64,000 nt of DNA from Mycobacterium sp. 155 (GTDB lineage: Bacteria; Actinomycetota; Actinomycetes; Mycobacteriales; Mycobacteriaceae). Below, one piece after another: positions 1 to 12,495 of the stretch (the first letter of the stretch is position 1; each line of letters starts with the position of its first letter). Under the pieces are notes generated by a model. The model had not been told where the DNA came from. It saw only the letters and a program-made list of their open reading frames with translations, and ran no database searches. Where the stretch lies: the NCBI RefSeq assembly GCF_000373905.1, contig NZ_KB892705.1, positions 1,691,909 through 1,755,908 of the forward strand. The letters are read 5' to 3'. Both the position numbers and the translations under genes were made by a program.

Positions 1-1
1 C

Positions 2-2074
<2,073 letters not shown>

Positions 2075-2138
2075 CCCTGGTCGGAACAACAGAACCGGCT
2101 AAGACACCCCGACACGTGCCTGCGCGAGGAGTGAACCA

Positions 2139-2726
2139 GTGCCCCGGGTGACCGACGACCATCTGGCAGCCCGACGACGCCAGATTCTCGACGGCGCCCG
2201 GCGCTGCTTCGCTCAGTACGGCTACGAGAGTGCGACCGTGCGGCGGCTCGAACAAACCATCGGGCTGTCGCGCGGCGCAATCTTTCACCACTTCAAGGAC
2301 AAGGACACCTTATTCTTCGAACTGGCCCGCGAAGACGCCGAGCGAATGGCTGACGTAGCCGCACGCGAGGGCTTGATCCAGGTGATGCGCAACATGCTGG
2401 CCACGCCCGAGCAGTTCGACTGGCTGGCCACCCGGTTGGAGATCGCCCGAAAACTGCGCAACGACCCGACTTTTCACCAGGGCTGGGCGGAACGGTCAGC
2501 TGAGCTGACCGCTGCCACGACCGAACGATTGCGCCGGCAGAAGCAGGCCGGACGACTACGTGACGATGTTCCGAGCGCTGTCCTGCACATCTACCTCGAT
2601 CTGGTACTCGACGGTCTGGTGGCGCGGCTGGCCTCCGGGGAGGATCCGAAGAATCTCAATGCGGTCCTCGACCTGGTGGAGGCATCGGTGCGGCAACAGC
2701 AGGCCACGACGTCGGCCGATCACTGA
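2139..2726 (+). CDS. acnR: TetR-family repressor of aconitase (AcnR type)
   Basis: This 195-residue TetR-family regulator has an N-terminal helix-turn-helix (about residues 10-55, with RRQILDGARRCFAQYGYES, TVRRLEQ and RGAIFHHFKDKDTLF) and an all-helical ligand/dimerisation domain. The HTH and the motif FELAREDAERMA closely resemble Corynebacterium glutamicum AcnR as I remember it, which represses the adjacent acn gene; M. tuberculosis has the same pair (Rv1474c-Rv1475c). The start is GTG at 2139, preceded by a purine-rich GAGGAG at about 2126. Its position directly after acn on the same strand suggests co-transcription and feedback control of aconitase, possibly linked to iron. The effector cannot be read from the sequence. 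Confidence 0.9.
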   Translation: MPRVTDDHLAARRRQILDGARRCFAQYGYESATVRRLEQTIGLSRGAIFHHFKDKDTLFFELAREDAERMADVAAREGLIQVMRNMLATPEQFDWLATRLEIARKLRNDPTFHQGWAERSAELTAATTERLRRQKQAGRLRDDVPSAVLHIYLDLVLDGLVARLASGEDPKNLNAVLDLVEASVRQQQATTSADH

Positions 2727-2754
2727 ATCTGACAGCGCCGCAACGACTCTGGAC

Positions 2755-2949
2755 TCAGACCCGGGCTCTGGTGCGATGATTGGGCCCGCCCCTGCTGCGC
2801 ATGGTGGTGCCCGATTCACGCAGCAAGCTGTGTATCGAACCATAGGAACGACCTGTCGTCGCAACCAGCGAGCGGATGCTGGCGCCCCTCTCATAGGCGC
2901 TGCGCAACTCGGTCAGCAATTCGTCCCGGGTCTTGTTCGTTTCCTTCAT
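2755..2949 (-). CDS. Small helix-turn-helix protein (Rv1473A-like)
   Basis: A 64-residue basic protein containing DELLTELRSAYERGASIRSL followed by TGRSYGSIHSLL and a charged tail with RSRGGPNHR. This matches a small actinobacterial HTH family annotated as possible transcriptional regulators; M. tuberculosis Rv1473A occupies the same place. An in-frame ATG lies 6 bases upstream (2955), but the GGGGAG Shine-Dalgarno abuts that ATG and is well spaced for the ATG at 2949, so 2949 is chosen. It is convergent with acnR, with 28 bases between the stops, and divergent from nothing else nearby. DNA target and function are unknown. Confidence 0.75.
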   Translation of the reverse strand: MKETNKTRDELLTELRSAYERGASIRSLVATTGRSYGSIHSLLRESGTTMRSRGGPNHRTRARV

Positions 2950-3074
2950 CGACATCTCCCCGCTGTGGACGTCCCCGACGGTTACCCAGACTAGAAACAG
3001 CTCACACGTCGGCGGGCGAAATTGGCCAACGTCTTAGGATTTGGCGTCGATCCAGTCTTGGCGACGGCAAGAGC

Positions 3075-4703
3075 TCAGGCCAGTTCGATGAGGTCGCGGT
3101 ATTCCGCCGACCAGAAATCCTCGGTGCCGTCGGGCAGCAGCACCACGCGCTGCGGGTCGAGCGCCTCCGCGGCGCCCGGATCGTGTGTCACCAACACCAC
3201 CGCACCCTGATAACTGCGCAAAGCGTCGAGCACCTGTTCGCGCGATGCCGGGTCGAGGTTGTTGGTGGGCTCGTCGAGCAGCAGCACATTGGCGGTCGAG
3301 GCGACCAGGCCGGCCAGCGCCAGGCGGGTCTTCTCGCCGCCGGACAGGGTGCCCGCCGGCTGTTCGAGCTGCGGACCGGTGAACATGAAGGCGCCCAACA
3401 GACCTCGCAGGTCCTGCTCCCCCGTGTCGGGCGCCGCATGTCGAATGTTCTCCCACACCGTGGCGTGATCGTCCAGGGTGTCGTGTTCCTGCGCGAAGTA
3501 GCCGAGTTTGAGGCCATGGCCCGGCTCCAGAGCACCTGCGTCGGCCGTTTCCGCACCCGCCAGCAGACGCAGCAGTGTGGTCTTACCGGCGCCGTTGAGC
3601 CCGAGCACCACCACTCGCGATCCGCGGTCGATGGCCAGGTCGACACCGGTGAAGATCTCCAGCGAACCGTAGGTCTTGGTCAGCCCCTTGGCGACCAGCG
3701 GCGTCTTGCCGCACGGCGCCGGGCTCGGGAATTTGATCCGGGCCACCTTGTCGGCGACCCGTTCGGCGTCCAGCTCAGCGATCATCCGCTCGGCACGACG
3801 CAACATATTCTGCGCGGCAACGGCTTTGGTGGCCTTGGCGCCCATCTTGGCGGCCTGTGCGCGCAATGCGCCCGCCTTCTTCTCGGCGTTGGCACGTTCC
3901 CGACGGCGCCGCTGCTCATCGGTCGCGCGGGCATCGAGGTATTTCTGCCAGCCCATGTTGTAGACATCGGCCTCGCCACGCACCGCATCCAGGAACCACA
4001 CCCGGTTGACGACATCGGCCAGCAGCTCGACGTTGTGACTGATGACCACCAGACCACCGGAATGGTTCTGCAGGAAGGTCCGCAGCCACCCGATCGAGTC
4101 GGCATCGAGGTGGTTGGTGGGCTCGTCCAACAGCAGGGTAGTCGCCGATCCCGAACCCGTATCGGAAGCCGCGAACAGGATGCGCGCGAGTTCGACCCGC
4201 CGCCGCTGACCACCTGACAGGGTGCGCAGTGGCTGGGTCAGGATGCGGTCGGGCAACGCCAGGCTCGCGCAGATACGACCCGCCTCGCTCTCGGCCGCAT
4301 ATCCGCCGAGCGCGGCGAAGCGCTCCTCCAGCTGACCGTATTTCCGCACGGCCTTGTCGCGGGCGGCGTCGTCGGCCACCTCGGCCATCAGCGCCTGCTG
4401 CTTCTCCAGCTGGGCCAGCAAGGTGTCCAGGCCGCGCGCCGAGAGCACCCGGTCGCGGGCCAGTATGTCGAGGTCACCTTCGCGCGGATCCTGTGGCAGG
4501 TAACCGATTTCGCCGGTACGGACAACCGTGCCGGCATACGGTTCGCCCTCACCCGCGAGGATCCGCATCGTGGTGGTCTTGCCGGCGCCGTTTCGGCCGA
4601 CCAGACCTATCCGATCGCCGGGCTGGACCCGTAGCGCCGAGCCATCGATGGACAGCAGTGTGCGCGCGCCGGCGCGGACCTCCAGGTCCGTTGCGGTGAT
4701 CAC
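3075..4703 (-). CDS. ABC-F family dual-ATPase protein (Rv1473-like)
   Basis: A 542-residue soluble protein with two ABC ATPase domains and no membrane segment, the layout of ABC-F translation/ribosome-protection factors. Domain 1 has Walker A GRNGAGKTT (about residue 37), signature LSGGQRRRVELAR and Walker B LLLDEPTNHLD. A basic, helical linker rich in Arg, Ala and Lys follows (about residues 255-330). Domain 2 has GLNGAGKTT, LSGGEKTRLAL and LLLDEPTNNLD. The start is GTG with a GGGAGA Shine-Dalgarno. The M. tuberculosis homologue was named as a macrolide-transport ATPase, but lack of transmembrane domains argues for action on the ribosome. Whether it gives antibiotic protection or has a housekeeping role cannot be told from sequence. 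Confidence 0.9.
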   Translation of the reverse strand: MITATDLEVRAGARTLLSIDGSALRVQPGDRIGLVGRNGAGKTTTMRILAGEGEPYAGTVVRTGEIGYLPQDPREGDLDILARDRVLSARGLDTLLAQLEKQQALMAEVADDAARDKAVRKYGQLEERFAALGGYAAESEAGRICASLALPDRILTQPLRTLSGGQRRRVELARILFAASDTGSGSATTLLLDEPTNHLDADSIGWLRTFLQNHSGGLVVISHNVELLADVVNRVWFLDAVRGEADVYNMGWQKYLDARATDEQRRRRERANAEKKAGALRAQAAKMGAKATKAVAAQNMLRRAERMIAELDAERVADKVARIKFPSPAPCGKTPLVAKGLTKTYGSLEIFTGVDLAIDRGSRVVVLGLNGAGKTTLLRLLAGAETADAGALEPGHGLKLGYFAQEHDTLDDHATVWENIRHAAPDTGEQDLRGLLGAFMFTGPQLEQPAGTLSGGEKTRLALAGLVASTANVLLLDEPTNNLDPASREQVLDALRSYQGAVVLVTHDPGAAEALDPQRVVLLPDGTEDFWSAEYRDLIELA

Positions 4704-4727
4704 GCTGCTGTCTCCCTACTTGTCGGC

Positions 4728-5021
4728 TTACTTGTCGTCGCTGAAAACCGCGGGTCACCGCTCCGCGCGCACAGCCACCGCTTCCTCGAAGTTCGCGGTG
4801 AGCAGGCGCACGAAGAGTTGCCCGAGGCCTTCGGCCTGCATATGCCCCTCAAGGCTAGCGGCGTCCAGTCCACTCCAAAGTGTCCGCTGGGTCAACTCGA
4901 TTCCCGGCCGGGAGAACGCCGCGATAACGGCTTGCAGAGCCTCCAGGCGGGGCACGAACCCCGCCGGCCTATGGTCAGCGGCTGCCCGACCAAGACGAAC
5001 TGGTTGCGCCCTGTCGCGCAC
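4728..5021 (-). pseudogene. echA12: 3' remnant of an enoyl-CoA hydratase gene (echA12-like)
   Basis: Only the C-terminal end of a crotonase-family protein survives. The readable part contains LEALQAVIAAFSRPGI, LTQRTLWSGLDAASLEGHM and QLFVRLLTANFEEAVAVRAE, typical of the last 80 or so residues of enoyl-CoA hydratases. An in-frame TGA at 4755-4757 interrupts it; reading through gives PAVFSDDK and then TAA at 4728-4730, a natural-looking end. No N-terminal two thirds (oxyanion-hole region) are found upstream before the thioredoxin gene. In M. tuberculosis echA12 (Rv1472) lies exactly between trxB1 and the ABC-F gene, so position and sequence agree. The upstream limit of the remnant is uncertain. 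Confidence 0.7.
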
Positions 5022-5076
5022 AGCACGCTATCGCGTTGCCCGTGAGACAAGAGCGAAGCGTCAGACCCAGGGCCTG

Positions 5077-5442
5077 TTAGACCTGCTGACCGTCGCCCTG
5101 CGCAGCGATCGCGGCATCGACGTCAAAATCCTTGACCTTCTGGACCAGCTCCTCGAGCGCGGCCGGCGGCAGGGCACCGGCCTGGTTGAACACCAGCTTG
5201 CCCTTCTTGAAGGCCATGAGCGTCGGAATGGACCGGATCTCGGCGGCGGCCGCCAGTGACTGCTCGGCCTCGGTGTCGACCTTGGCGAAGACCACGTCGG
5301 GGTGCTTCTCCGAGGCGGCCTTGAAGGTCGGCGCAAACGCACGGCACGGTCCGCACCATGATGCCCAGAAATCCACCAGCACGATCTCATTGTCGGCAAT
5401 GGTGGCGTTGAACTGCTCTGCGGTGATGTCTTGCGTGCTCAC
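5077..5442 (-). CDS. trxB1: Thioredoxin (Rv1471/TrxB1-like)
   Basis: A 121-residue single-domain thioredoxin, a cytosolic disulfide reductase. The active site WCGPC is at about residues 29-33 within VLVDFWASWCGPCR, and the conserved cis-proline region reads RSIPTLMAFKKGK. No signal peptide is present. The start is GTG at 5442. The C-terminus extends about 15 residues beyond the fold with DVDAAIAAQGDG. It is placed as in M. tuberculosis, next to the ABC-F/echA12 locus; here the hydratase gene downstream is only a remnant. Confidence 0.93.
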   Translation of the reverse strand: MSTQDITAEQFNATIADNEIVLVDFWASWCGPCRAFAPTFKAASEKHPDVVFAKVDTEAEQSLAAAAEIRSIPTLMAFKKGKLVFNQAGALPPAALEELVQKVKDFDVDAAIAAQGDGQQV

Positions 5443-5517
5443 GGTTGTCCTAACGTCGGGGCACGGTGGCCTGTTCCCAGCCTATGGTCAGTGCGAGCGG
5501 GCTAGTGTGATTTGGGC

Positions 5518-5724
5518 GTGATAGCCGCCGGAGACGTCGAGCCTGTCGTCACGCTTGCCTTCCTCGATCAGGCCGATGACCGACTGATCACCACCCAGCT
5601 CATCGCTTTGGCAGCGCTGCGCTACGTCTGGAAGATCGAACCTGTCGCGTCGATGACTGAGGACGAACTCATCAACTGGGTCGCCCCCAACGTCCAGCGT
5701 TACATCGACGGTGATCTCGGTTGA
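5518..5724 (+). CDS. Small orphan ORF resembling a TetR C-terminus
   Basis: About 68 residues from GTG 5518 (an in-frame TTG lies at 5512). The sequence MTEDELINWVAPNVQRYIDG near the end resembles the last helices of mycobacterial TetR regulators, but there is no helix-turn-helix before it, so this may be the stump of a lost regulator or a genuine small protein. A TAGTGT hexamer 8 bases before the GTG could serve as a -10 element of a leaderless transcript. It is convergent with the next gene, with 10 bases between stops. Family assignment is weak. Confidence 0.45.
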   Translation: MIAAGDVEPVVTLAFLDQADDRLITTQLIALAALRYVWKIEPVASMTEDELINWVAPNVQRYIDGDLG

Positions 5725-5734
5725 GTCTGGGCCT

Positions 5735-6271
5735 CTAACCGACTGAGCTGCCGCGCACGGTCACATCCACGTGCGCCAGTTCCATGAGGTGGCCCCAGGT
5801 GAACCCGGACCGTTGCCCCGGCACGGAACACCACGCCGTCCTGGCCCGTTCGTAGCGCTGCGAGTCCTGGGCGAGTGCACGCAGATCCTCGGTTGTGCGA
5901 ATCCCGAGCCCGACGAGGACTTGCGCAGCCTCCGTGAGCGCCACCGCCCGCAGCGGGGCATTCTTCGCCGTGGAGGTGGGCCGGCGGTTGCCGATCTCCG
6001 ATGCCCACTGTTGCGGGCCGCCGAGCGCGTCGATGTTGGCGAGAAGTTCCGGGACACCGTCGATTTCGGCGTCGCATCCCTGCCCGGCCCGGAAGCCACG
6101 GTACCGCTCGATCACTTTCTCGACGGTCACGTGCCGCGCACCGGTGACGTAGATCGCGTCAATGATGCACAGCGCCAACGAATGTGGATAACTCGCGGGC
6201 ACAGGACCGGCTGCCGGACCGCCGAGATCGCGTTCGTGTACAGCCCCCGACTGCTCAATGTCAGTACTCAT
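5735..6271 (-). CDS. Uncharacterised protein, possibly HhH-GPD-like
   Basis: A 178-residue soluble protein with no signal peptide or membrane segment. The body reads SLALCIIDAIYVTGARH, then YRGFRAGQG, and near the end VPGQRSGFTWGHLMELAHV. This pattern resembles actinobacterial proteins labelled heme peroxidase or HhH-GPD-like, in which a VPG-x-SG motif sits between helices; I cannot name a reaction. The start is ATG 6271 with GGAAGG about 9 bases upstream. A perfect DnaA-box 9-mer lies inside the gene at 6183-6191. It is separated from the upstream membrane-protein gene by a short hairpin. Confidence 0.65.
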   Translation of the reverse strand: MSTDIEQSGAVHERDLGGPAAGPVPASYPHSLALCIIDAIYVTGARHVTVEKVIERYRGFRAGQGCDAEIDGVPELLANIDALGGPQQWASEIGNRRPTSTAKNAPLRAVALTEAAQVLVGLGIRTTEDLRALAQDSQRYERARTAWCSVPGQRSGFTWGHLMELAHVDVTVRGSSVG

Positions 6272-6292
6272 GTCAGCGCCTTCCGATCGTGC

Positions 6293-6311
6293 GGGGACTC
6301 TGTCGGTCCCC
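6293..6311 (-). terminator. Short GC hairpin between two minus-strand genes
   Basis: GGGGAC (6293-6298), a 7-base loop and GTCCCC (6306-6311) form a perfect 6-bp stem downstream of the membrane-protein gene ending at 6365. There is no U-run, as is usual in mycobacteria. It is a weak terminator candidate. Confidence 0.35.
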
Positions 6312-6364
6312 GTCTCGCCGAAAACTAACGAGGACAGCCGACAAGAAAGCCCGAGGATCGGGAG

Positions 6365-6892
6365 TTATCCACAGGCTCGGTCGACATTGGCGAGCAATTG
6401 CGCCTGGCGCTTCGGCCACCAGAAAAGCTCGGCCAACAACGCCGCTAGGTAGATCACCGAAGCCACAGCATTGCCCCACGAGCCGAATACGGCATCCCAA
6501 GCTGTCGTCCCGACCGCGACGACGAGAACCACCAGCAGTAACCACCGCAGCGATCGAGCCTGCGCCGCCGCGGCATGCATACCGCGGCGATAGTCGACGG
6601 CGGCGACCATAAGCCGGGCATCCTCGATGCGGTCACCGCCGCGCGCCGCAGTGACCACCGCGACCCGGTCGGCGCTGTCGAGTTGCTTGGCTGCTGGCCA
6701 GTACCGAGCCATCCGCAGCGGCATCCATATCCCGTAGAAGACGCCGATGATCACGAACACCGCGACGCCTGCCACCCAGAACCCGGAGTCCAACAAGGCT
6801 AGGACCGCCAGACACAACCCGACACTGCCTCCGATGACCACAGCGCGATAGAAAAAACCACCTCGCCACACGAAGGCCGGGATCGTCAGCAC
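6365..6892 (-). CDS. Four-TM membrane protein of unknown function
   Basis: A 175-residue integral membrane protein. Two adjacent hydrophobic helices near the N-terminus (AVVIGGSVGLCLAVLALL and FWVAGVAVFVIIGVFYGIW) are followed by a soluble stretch of about 55 residues and two more (WLLLVVLVVAVGTTAWDAVF and AVASVIYLAALLAELFWW). The cytoplasmic loop is charged (LDSADRVAVVTAARGGDRIE). Start is GTG at 6892. No family is recognised. It sits between the SUF operon and the HhH-like gene on the same strand, 29 bases downstream of sufT, so it may be a passenger of the SUF transcript. Confidence 0.7.
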   Translation of the reverse strand: MLTIPAFVWRGGFFYRAVVIGGSVGLCLAVLALLDSGFWVAGVAVFVIIGVFYGIWMPLRMARYWPAAKQLDSADRVAVVTAARGGDRIEDARLMVAAVDYRRGMHAAAAQARSLRWLLLVVLVVAVGTTAWDAVFGSWGNAVASVIYLAALLAELFWWPKRQAQLLANVDRACG

Positions 6893-6921
6893 AACGTTAC
6901 GGAAGAGGTATGACAGCGGGC

Positions 6922-7259
6922 CTAAACGGTGAAACCGAGCGCCCGCAGCTGTTCACGACCCTCGTCGGTGATCTTGTCGGGGCCCCACGGCGGGTTCCAC
7001 ACCCAGTTGATCCGGAGCTCATCCACGAGCCCGGCGCCAACCAGCGCGGTCCGCGACTGATCTTCGATCACGTCGGTCAACGGGCAGGCCGCCGATGTCA
7101 GTGTCATGTCGATCAGCGCGACAGTGCCACTGTCCTCTTTCTCGACGTTCAAGCCGTACACCAGGCCGAGGTCGACGACGTTGATCCCCAGCTCCGGATC
7201 GACGACGTCGCGCATGGCCTCCTCGACGTCTGCCAGCAGCTCGTCATTGGCCGTATCGG

Positions 7260-7263
<4 letters not shown>
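6922..7263 (-). CDS. sufT: SufT, MIP18/DUF59 iron-sulfur assembly factor
   Basis: A 113-residue protein of the MIP18/DUF59 family, the last gene of the SUF operon, thought to help mature Fe-S proteins. It contains EAMRDVVDPELGINVVDLGL and MTLTSAACPLTDVIEDQ, the family's DPE and CP motifs, and WNPPWGPDKIT near the end. A longer frame runs upstream, but ATG at 7263 overlaps the sufU stop as ATGA, which fixes the start by translational coupling. Corresponds to M. tuberculosis Rv1466. Confidence 0.92.
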
Positions 7264-9085
<1,822 letters not shown>

Positions 9086-9086
9086 G

Positions 9087-9854
9087 TCAGGCTCCGACGG
9101 CTTGGGTGAAGCGCACGTATCCGTTCTCTTCGAGCTCGTCGGCCAGCTCGGGCCCACCGGATTCCACGATGCGTCCGCCGACGAACACGTGCACGAACTG
9201 CGGGTGGATGTAGCGCAGGATCCGGGTGTAGTGCGTGATGAGCAGAATGCCGCCGTGGGTCTCTTCCGAGTAACGGTTGACGCCCTCACTGACGACCCGC
9301 AGCGCGTCGACGTCCAGGCCCGAATCGGTCTCATCGAGGATTGCGATCTTGGGCTTGAGCAGGCTCAGCTGCAGAATCTCGTGGCGCTTCTTCTCACCAC
9401 CTGAGAAGCCCTCGTTGACGCTGCGCTCGCCGAATGCCGGGTCGATCTCCAGGTCGCTCATCGCGGCCTTGACTTCCTTGACCCAGTGCCGCAGCTTCGG
9501 GGCCTCGCCGCGGACCGCGGTGGCCGCAGTGCGCAGGAAGTTCGACATCGACACGCCGGGTACCTCGATCGGATACTGCATCGCCAAAAAGAGGCCCGCT
9601 CGCGCTCTTTCGTCAATGGTCATCGCCAGCACGTCCTGGCCATCGAGGGTGATCGAACCGGAGGTCACGACGTACTTGGGATGGCCGGCGATGGCGTAGG
9701 ACAGCGTGGACTTGCCGGATCCGTTGGGCCCCATCACCGCATGCGTCTCGCCCGACTTCACGGTGAGGTCGACGCCCTTGAGGATGGGAATCTCTTCGGC
9801 GGCATCCTTGGCCGCGACGCTGACGTGGAGGTTCTTGATTTCCAGAGTGCTCAT
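9087..9854 (-). CDS. sufC: SufC, ATPase of the SufBCD scaffold
   Basis: A 255-residue cytosolic ABC-type ATPase that drives the SufBCD cluster scaffold rather than membrane transport. Walker A is GPNGSGKST (about residues 42-50), the signature is FSGGEKKRHEILQ, and Walker B/D-loop reads AILDETDSGLDVDAL, all SufC-like. ATG at 9854 overlaps the sufD stop (ATGA). The stop at 9087 is followed one base later by the first of the mini-ORFs leading to sufS. Corresponds to Rv1463. Confidence 0.96.
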   Translation of the reverse strand: MSTLEIKNLHVSVAAKDAAEEIPILKGVDLTVKSGETHAVMGPNGSGKSTLSYAIAGHPKYVVTSGSITLDGQDVLAMTIDERARAGLFLAMQYPIEVPGVSMSNFLRTAATAVRGEAPKLRHWVKEVKAAMSDLEIDPAFGERSVNEGFSGGEKKRHEILQLSLLKPKIAILDETDSGLDVDALRVVSEGVNRYSEETHGGILLITHYTRILRYIHPQFVHVFVGGRIVESGGPELADELEENGYVRFTQAVGA

Positions 9855-11065
9855 GCGTGCGTGATTCCTTCGGTTTGCTCAAGTTCGTGTTCGATGGCCG
9901 CGGTGAGGCGCTCCCGGACCGCGGGGACGGAGATCTTCTGGATCAGCTCGCCGAAGAATCCGCGGACCACCAGGCGCCGGGCCTGATCCTCGGGGATACC
10001 GCGGGCCTGCAGGTAGAACAGCTGCTCATCGTCGAATCGGCCGGTAGCGCTGGCGTGCCCGGCGCCGATGATCTCGCCAGTCTCGATCTCCAGGTTGGGC
10101 ACCGAGTCGGCGCGCGCGCCGTCGGTGAGCACCAGGTTGCGGTTCACCTCGTAGGTGTCGGTGCCGGTAGCCGCGGCGCGGATCAGCACGTCGCCGATCC
10201 AAACGGTATGGGTGTCGGGCTTTTTCGAAGACGGATCCCCTTGCAGCGCACCCTTATACGTGACGTGCGACCGGCAGTTCGGATGGGCGTGATCGACCAG
10301 CAGCCGCGATTCGAAGTACTGACCGTCGTCGGCGAAGTACAGGCCGAGCAGTTCGGCGTCCCCGCCGGGGCCGGTGAACCGCACCCGTCCGGTCAGCCGC
10401 GCGACGTCGCCGCCGAGGGTGACCGCGAAATGCCGCAGCACGGCGTCCTTGCCCAGCGTCGCGTGGTGCGTGCTGACGTGCACAGCGTCGTCATCCCAGT
10501 CGGCGATCGACACAACCTTCAGCTGCGCAGCGTCACCGACGACGAATTCGACGTTGTCGGCGTAGGTTCCGCCGCCACGCTGGTCGAGGACCACCACGGC
10601 TTCGCCGAGCTCCTCGACCCGCACCTGCAGGTGGCCGTAGGCCGTCGAACCCTCGCCGGGACCGTTGACGGTGATCTCGATCGGTTCGGCAACCTGGGCA
10701 TTCCGCCCGACCGTAACGATCGTGGCGTGGCCGAACGACGAGAACGCCTGAGCCGCAACGCGGTCCGCGGGTACGCCGCCCTGCCCGAGCCGAGCGTCGC
10801 CACGCTCCACGGTCTCGACGGTGACGCCGGGATGCTCGGACACCTCGATCAGCGCACTGCCGGTCACTGGAGCGGACCCGTTGTGCAGGCCGCGAAGCCT
10901 CCTGAGCGGGGTGAACCGCCAGATCTCGTCGCGGCCGTGCGGTATCTCGAAGGCGTTGACGTCGAAGGACGTGAAGACCTCGCCCTTGTTGGCGGCAGCC
11001 AACGTCGAGCCGGAGCCGGCGGCAGCCAACGTCGAGCCTTCAACGGCCTCTGTCAGATTCCCCAC
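9851..11065 (-). CDS. sufD: SufD, scaffold subunit
   Basis: A 404-residue SufB/SufD-family beta-helix protein and partner of SufB and SufC. The C-terminal half holds the conserved pieces GALQGDPSSKKPDTHT, VPNLEIETGEIIGAGHAS, DEQLFYLQARGIPEDQARR and GFFGELIQKI. The N-terminus is an Ala/Gly/Ser-rich stretch containing a short internal duplication (STLAAA twice). Start GTG 11065 overlaps the sufB TAG by one base (TAGTG). Corresponds to Rv1462. Confidence 0.95.
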   Translation of the reverse strand: MGNLTEAVEGSTLAAAGSGSTLAAANKGEVFTSFDVNAFEIPHGRDEIWRFTPLRRLRGLHNGSAPVTGSALIEVSEHPGVTVETVERGDARLGQGGVPADRVAAQAFSSFGHATIVTVGRNAQVAEPIEITVNGPGEGSTAYGHLQVRVEELGEAVVVLDQRGGGTYADNVEFVVGDAAQLKVVSIADWDDDAVHVSTHHATLGKDAVLRHFAVTLGGDVARLTGRVRFTGPGGDAELLGLYFADDGQYFESRLLVDHAHPNCRSHVTYKGALQGDPSSKKPDTHTVWIGDVLIRAAATGTDTYEVNRNLVLTDGARADSVPNLEIETGEIIGAGHASATGRFDDEQLFYLQARGIPEDQARRLVVRGFFGELIQKISVPAVRERLTAAIEHELEQTEGITHA

Positions 11066-12495
11066 TAGCCGACCGCGCCTTCCATCTGCAGCTCGATGAG
11101 CCGGTTGAGCTCAAGTGCGTATTCCATAGGCAGTTCCTTGGCGATCGGCTCGACGAAGCCGCGCACCACCATTGCCATTGCCTCGTCCTCGGTCATGCCG
11201 CGGCTCATCAGGTAGAACAGCTGATCCTCACTGACCTTCGACACCGTGGCCTCGTGGCCCATCGTGACGTCGTCCTCGCGGATGTCGACATACGGGTAGG
11301 TGTCCGAGCGGCTGATGGTATCGACCAGCAGCGCATCGCATTTCACGCTGGATCGCGATCCGTGGGCGCCCTTGTTGATCTGGACCAGACCCCGGTAGGA
11401 GGAGCGGCCACCACCGCGGGCCACCGACTTGGACACGATGTTGGACGACGTGTTCGGCGCCAGGTGCAGCATCTTGGCGCCGGTGTCCTGGTGCTGACCC
11501 TCGCCGGCGAACGCCACCGAAAGCACCTCACCCTTGGCGTGCTCGCCGGTCATCCAGACCGCCGGGTACTTCATGGTGACCTTGGAGCCGATGTTGCCGT
11601 CGATCCACTCCATGGTGGCGCCGGCTTCGGCCCGGGCCCGCTTGGTGACCAGGTTGTAGACGTTGTTCGACCAGTTCTGGATCGTGGTGTAGCGCACCCG
11701 GGCGCCGGGCTTGACGACGATCTCGACGACCGCCGAGTGCAGCGAATCCGACTTGTAGATGGGCGCAGTACATCCCTCGACGTAATGCACGTAAGAGCCC
11801 TCGTCGGCGATGATGAGGGTCCGCTCGAACTGGCCCATGTTCTCGGTGTTGATCCGGAAGTAGGCCTGCAGCGGGATGTCGACGTGCACGCCCGGAGGCA
11901 CGTAGATGAACGAGCCACCCGACCACACCGCGGTGTTGAGCGCCGAGAACTTGTTGTCGCCTGCCGGGATCACGGTGCCGAAGTACTGCTTGAAGATCTC
12001 CGGGTACTCGCGTAGCCCCGAGTCAGTATCCAGGAAGATAACGCCTTGTGCCTCAAGGTCTTCGCGAATCTGGTGGTACACCACCTCCGACTCGTACTGG
12101 GCCGCCACACCTGCCACCAGCCGCTGCTTCTCAGCCTCTGGGATACCCAGGCGGTCGTAGGTGTTGCGAATGTCTTCGGGCAGTTCCTCCCAGGACGCGG
12201 CCTGCTTCTCGGTGGACCGCACGAAGTACTTGATGTTGTCGAAATCGATGCCGTCGAGGTTGGAACCCCAGTGCGGCATCGGCTTCTTGTCGAACGTGCG
12301 CAACGCCTTGAGCCGAGTCTCGAGCATCCATTCCGGCTCGTTCTTCTTCCCCGAGATGTCACGCACGACGGCCTCGGAAAGACCGCGTTGCGCGCTGGCA
12401 CCCGCGGCATCGGAATCCGACCAGCCGTAGCCGTACTTCCCCAGCGACGCGATGGCTTCTTCCTGGGTCAGTGGCGTATCGGGCGTGATGGTCAT
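11065..12495 (-). CDS. sufB: SufB, scaffold subunit, intein-free
   Basis: A 476-residue SufB, the main cluster-building subunit of SufBCD. Typical motifs are present: [72 protein letters not shown] and [20 protein letters not shown]. The frame is continuous at family length, whereas M. tuberculosis SufB (Rv1461) is split by an intein; none is inserted here. ATG at 12495 overlaps the sufR stop (ATGA), so sufR and the whole SUF set are one coupled operon. Confidence 0.97.
   Translation of the reverse strand: MTITPDTPLTQEEAIASLGKYGYGWSDSDAAGASAQRGLSEAVVRDISGKKNEPEWMLETRLKALRTFDKKPMPHWGSNLDGIDFDNIKYFVRSTEKQAASWEELPEDIRNTYDRLGIPEAEKQRLVAGVAAQYESEVVYHQIREDLEAQGVIFLDTDSGLREYPEIFKQYFGTVIPAGDNKFSALNTAVWSGGSFIYVPPGVHVDIPLQAYFRINTENMGQFERTLIIADEGSYVHYVEGCTAPIYKSDSLHSAVVEIVVKPGARVRYTTIQNWSNNVYNLVTKRARAEAGATMEWIDGNIGSKVTMKYPAVWMTGEHAKGEVLSVAFAGEGQHQDTGAKMLHLAPNTSSNIVSKSVARGGGRSSYRGLVQINKGAHGSRSSVKCDALLVDTISRSDTYPYVDIREDDVTMGHEATVSKVSEDQLFYLMSRGMTEDEAMAMVVRGFVEPIAKELPMEYALELNRLIELQMEGAVG

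Noticed and set aside
3075..4703. Macrolide export transporter ATPase
   Set aside because: No transmembrane domain or permease partner exists nearby; the dual-ATPase layout fits ABC-F proteins instead.
6183..6373. A replication origin
   Set aside because: Only two DnaA boxes, no A+T-rich unwinding region and no dnaA/dnaN neighbours.
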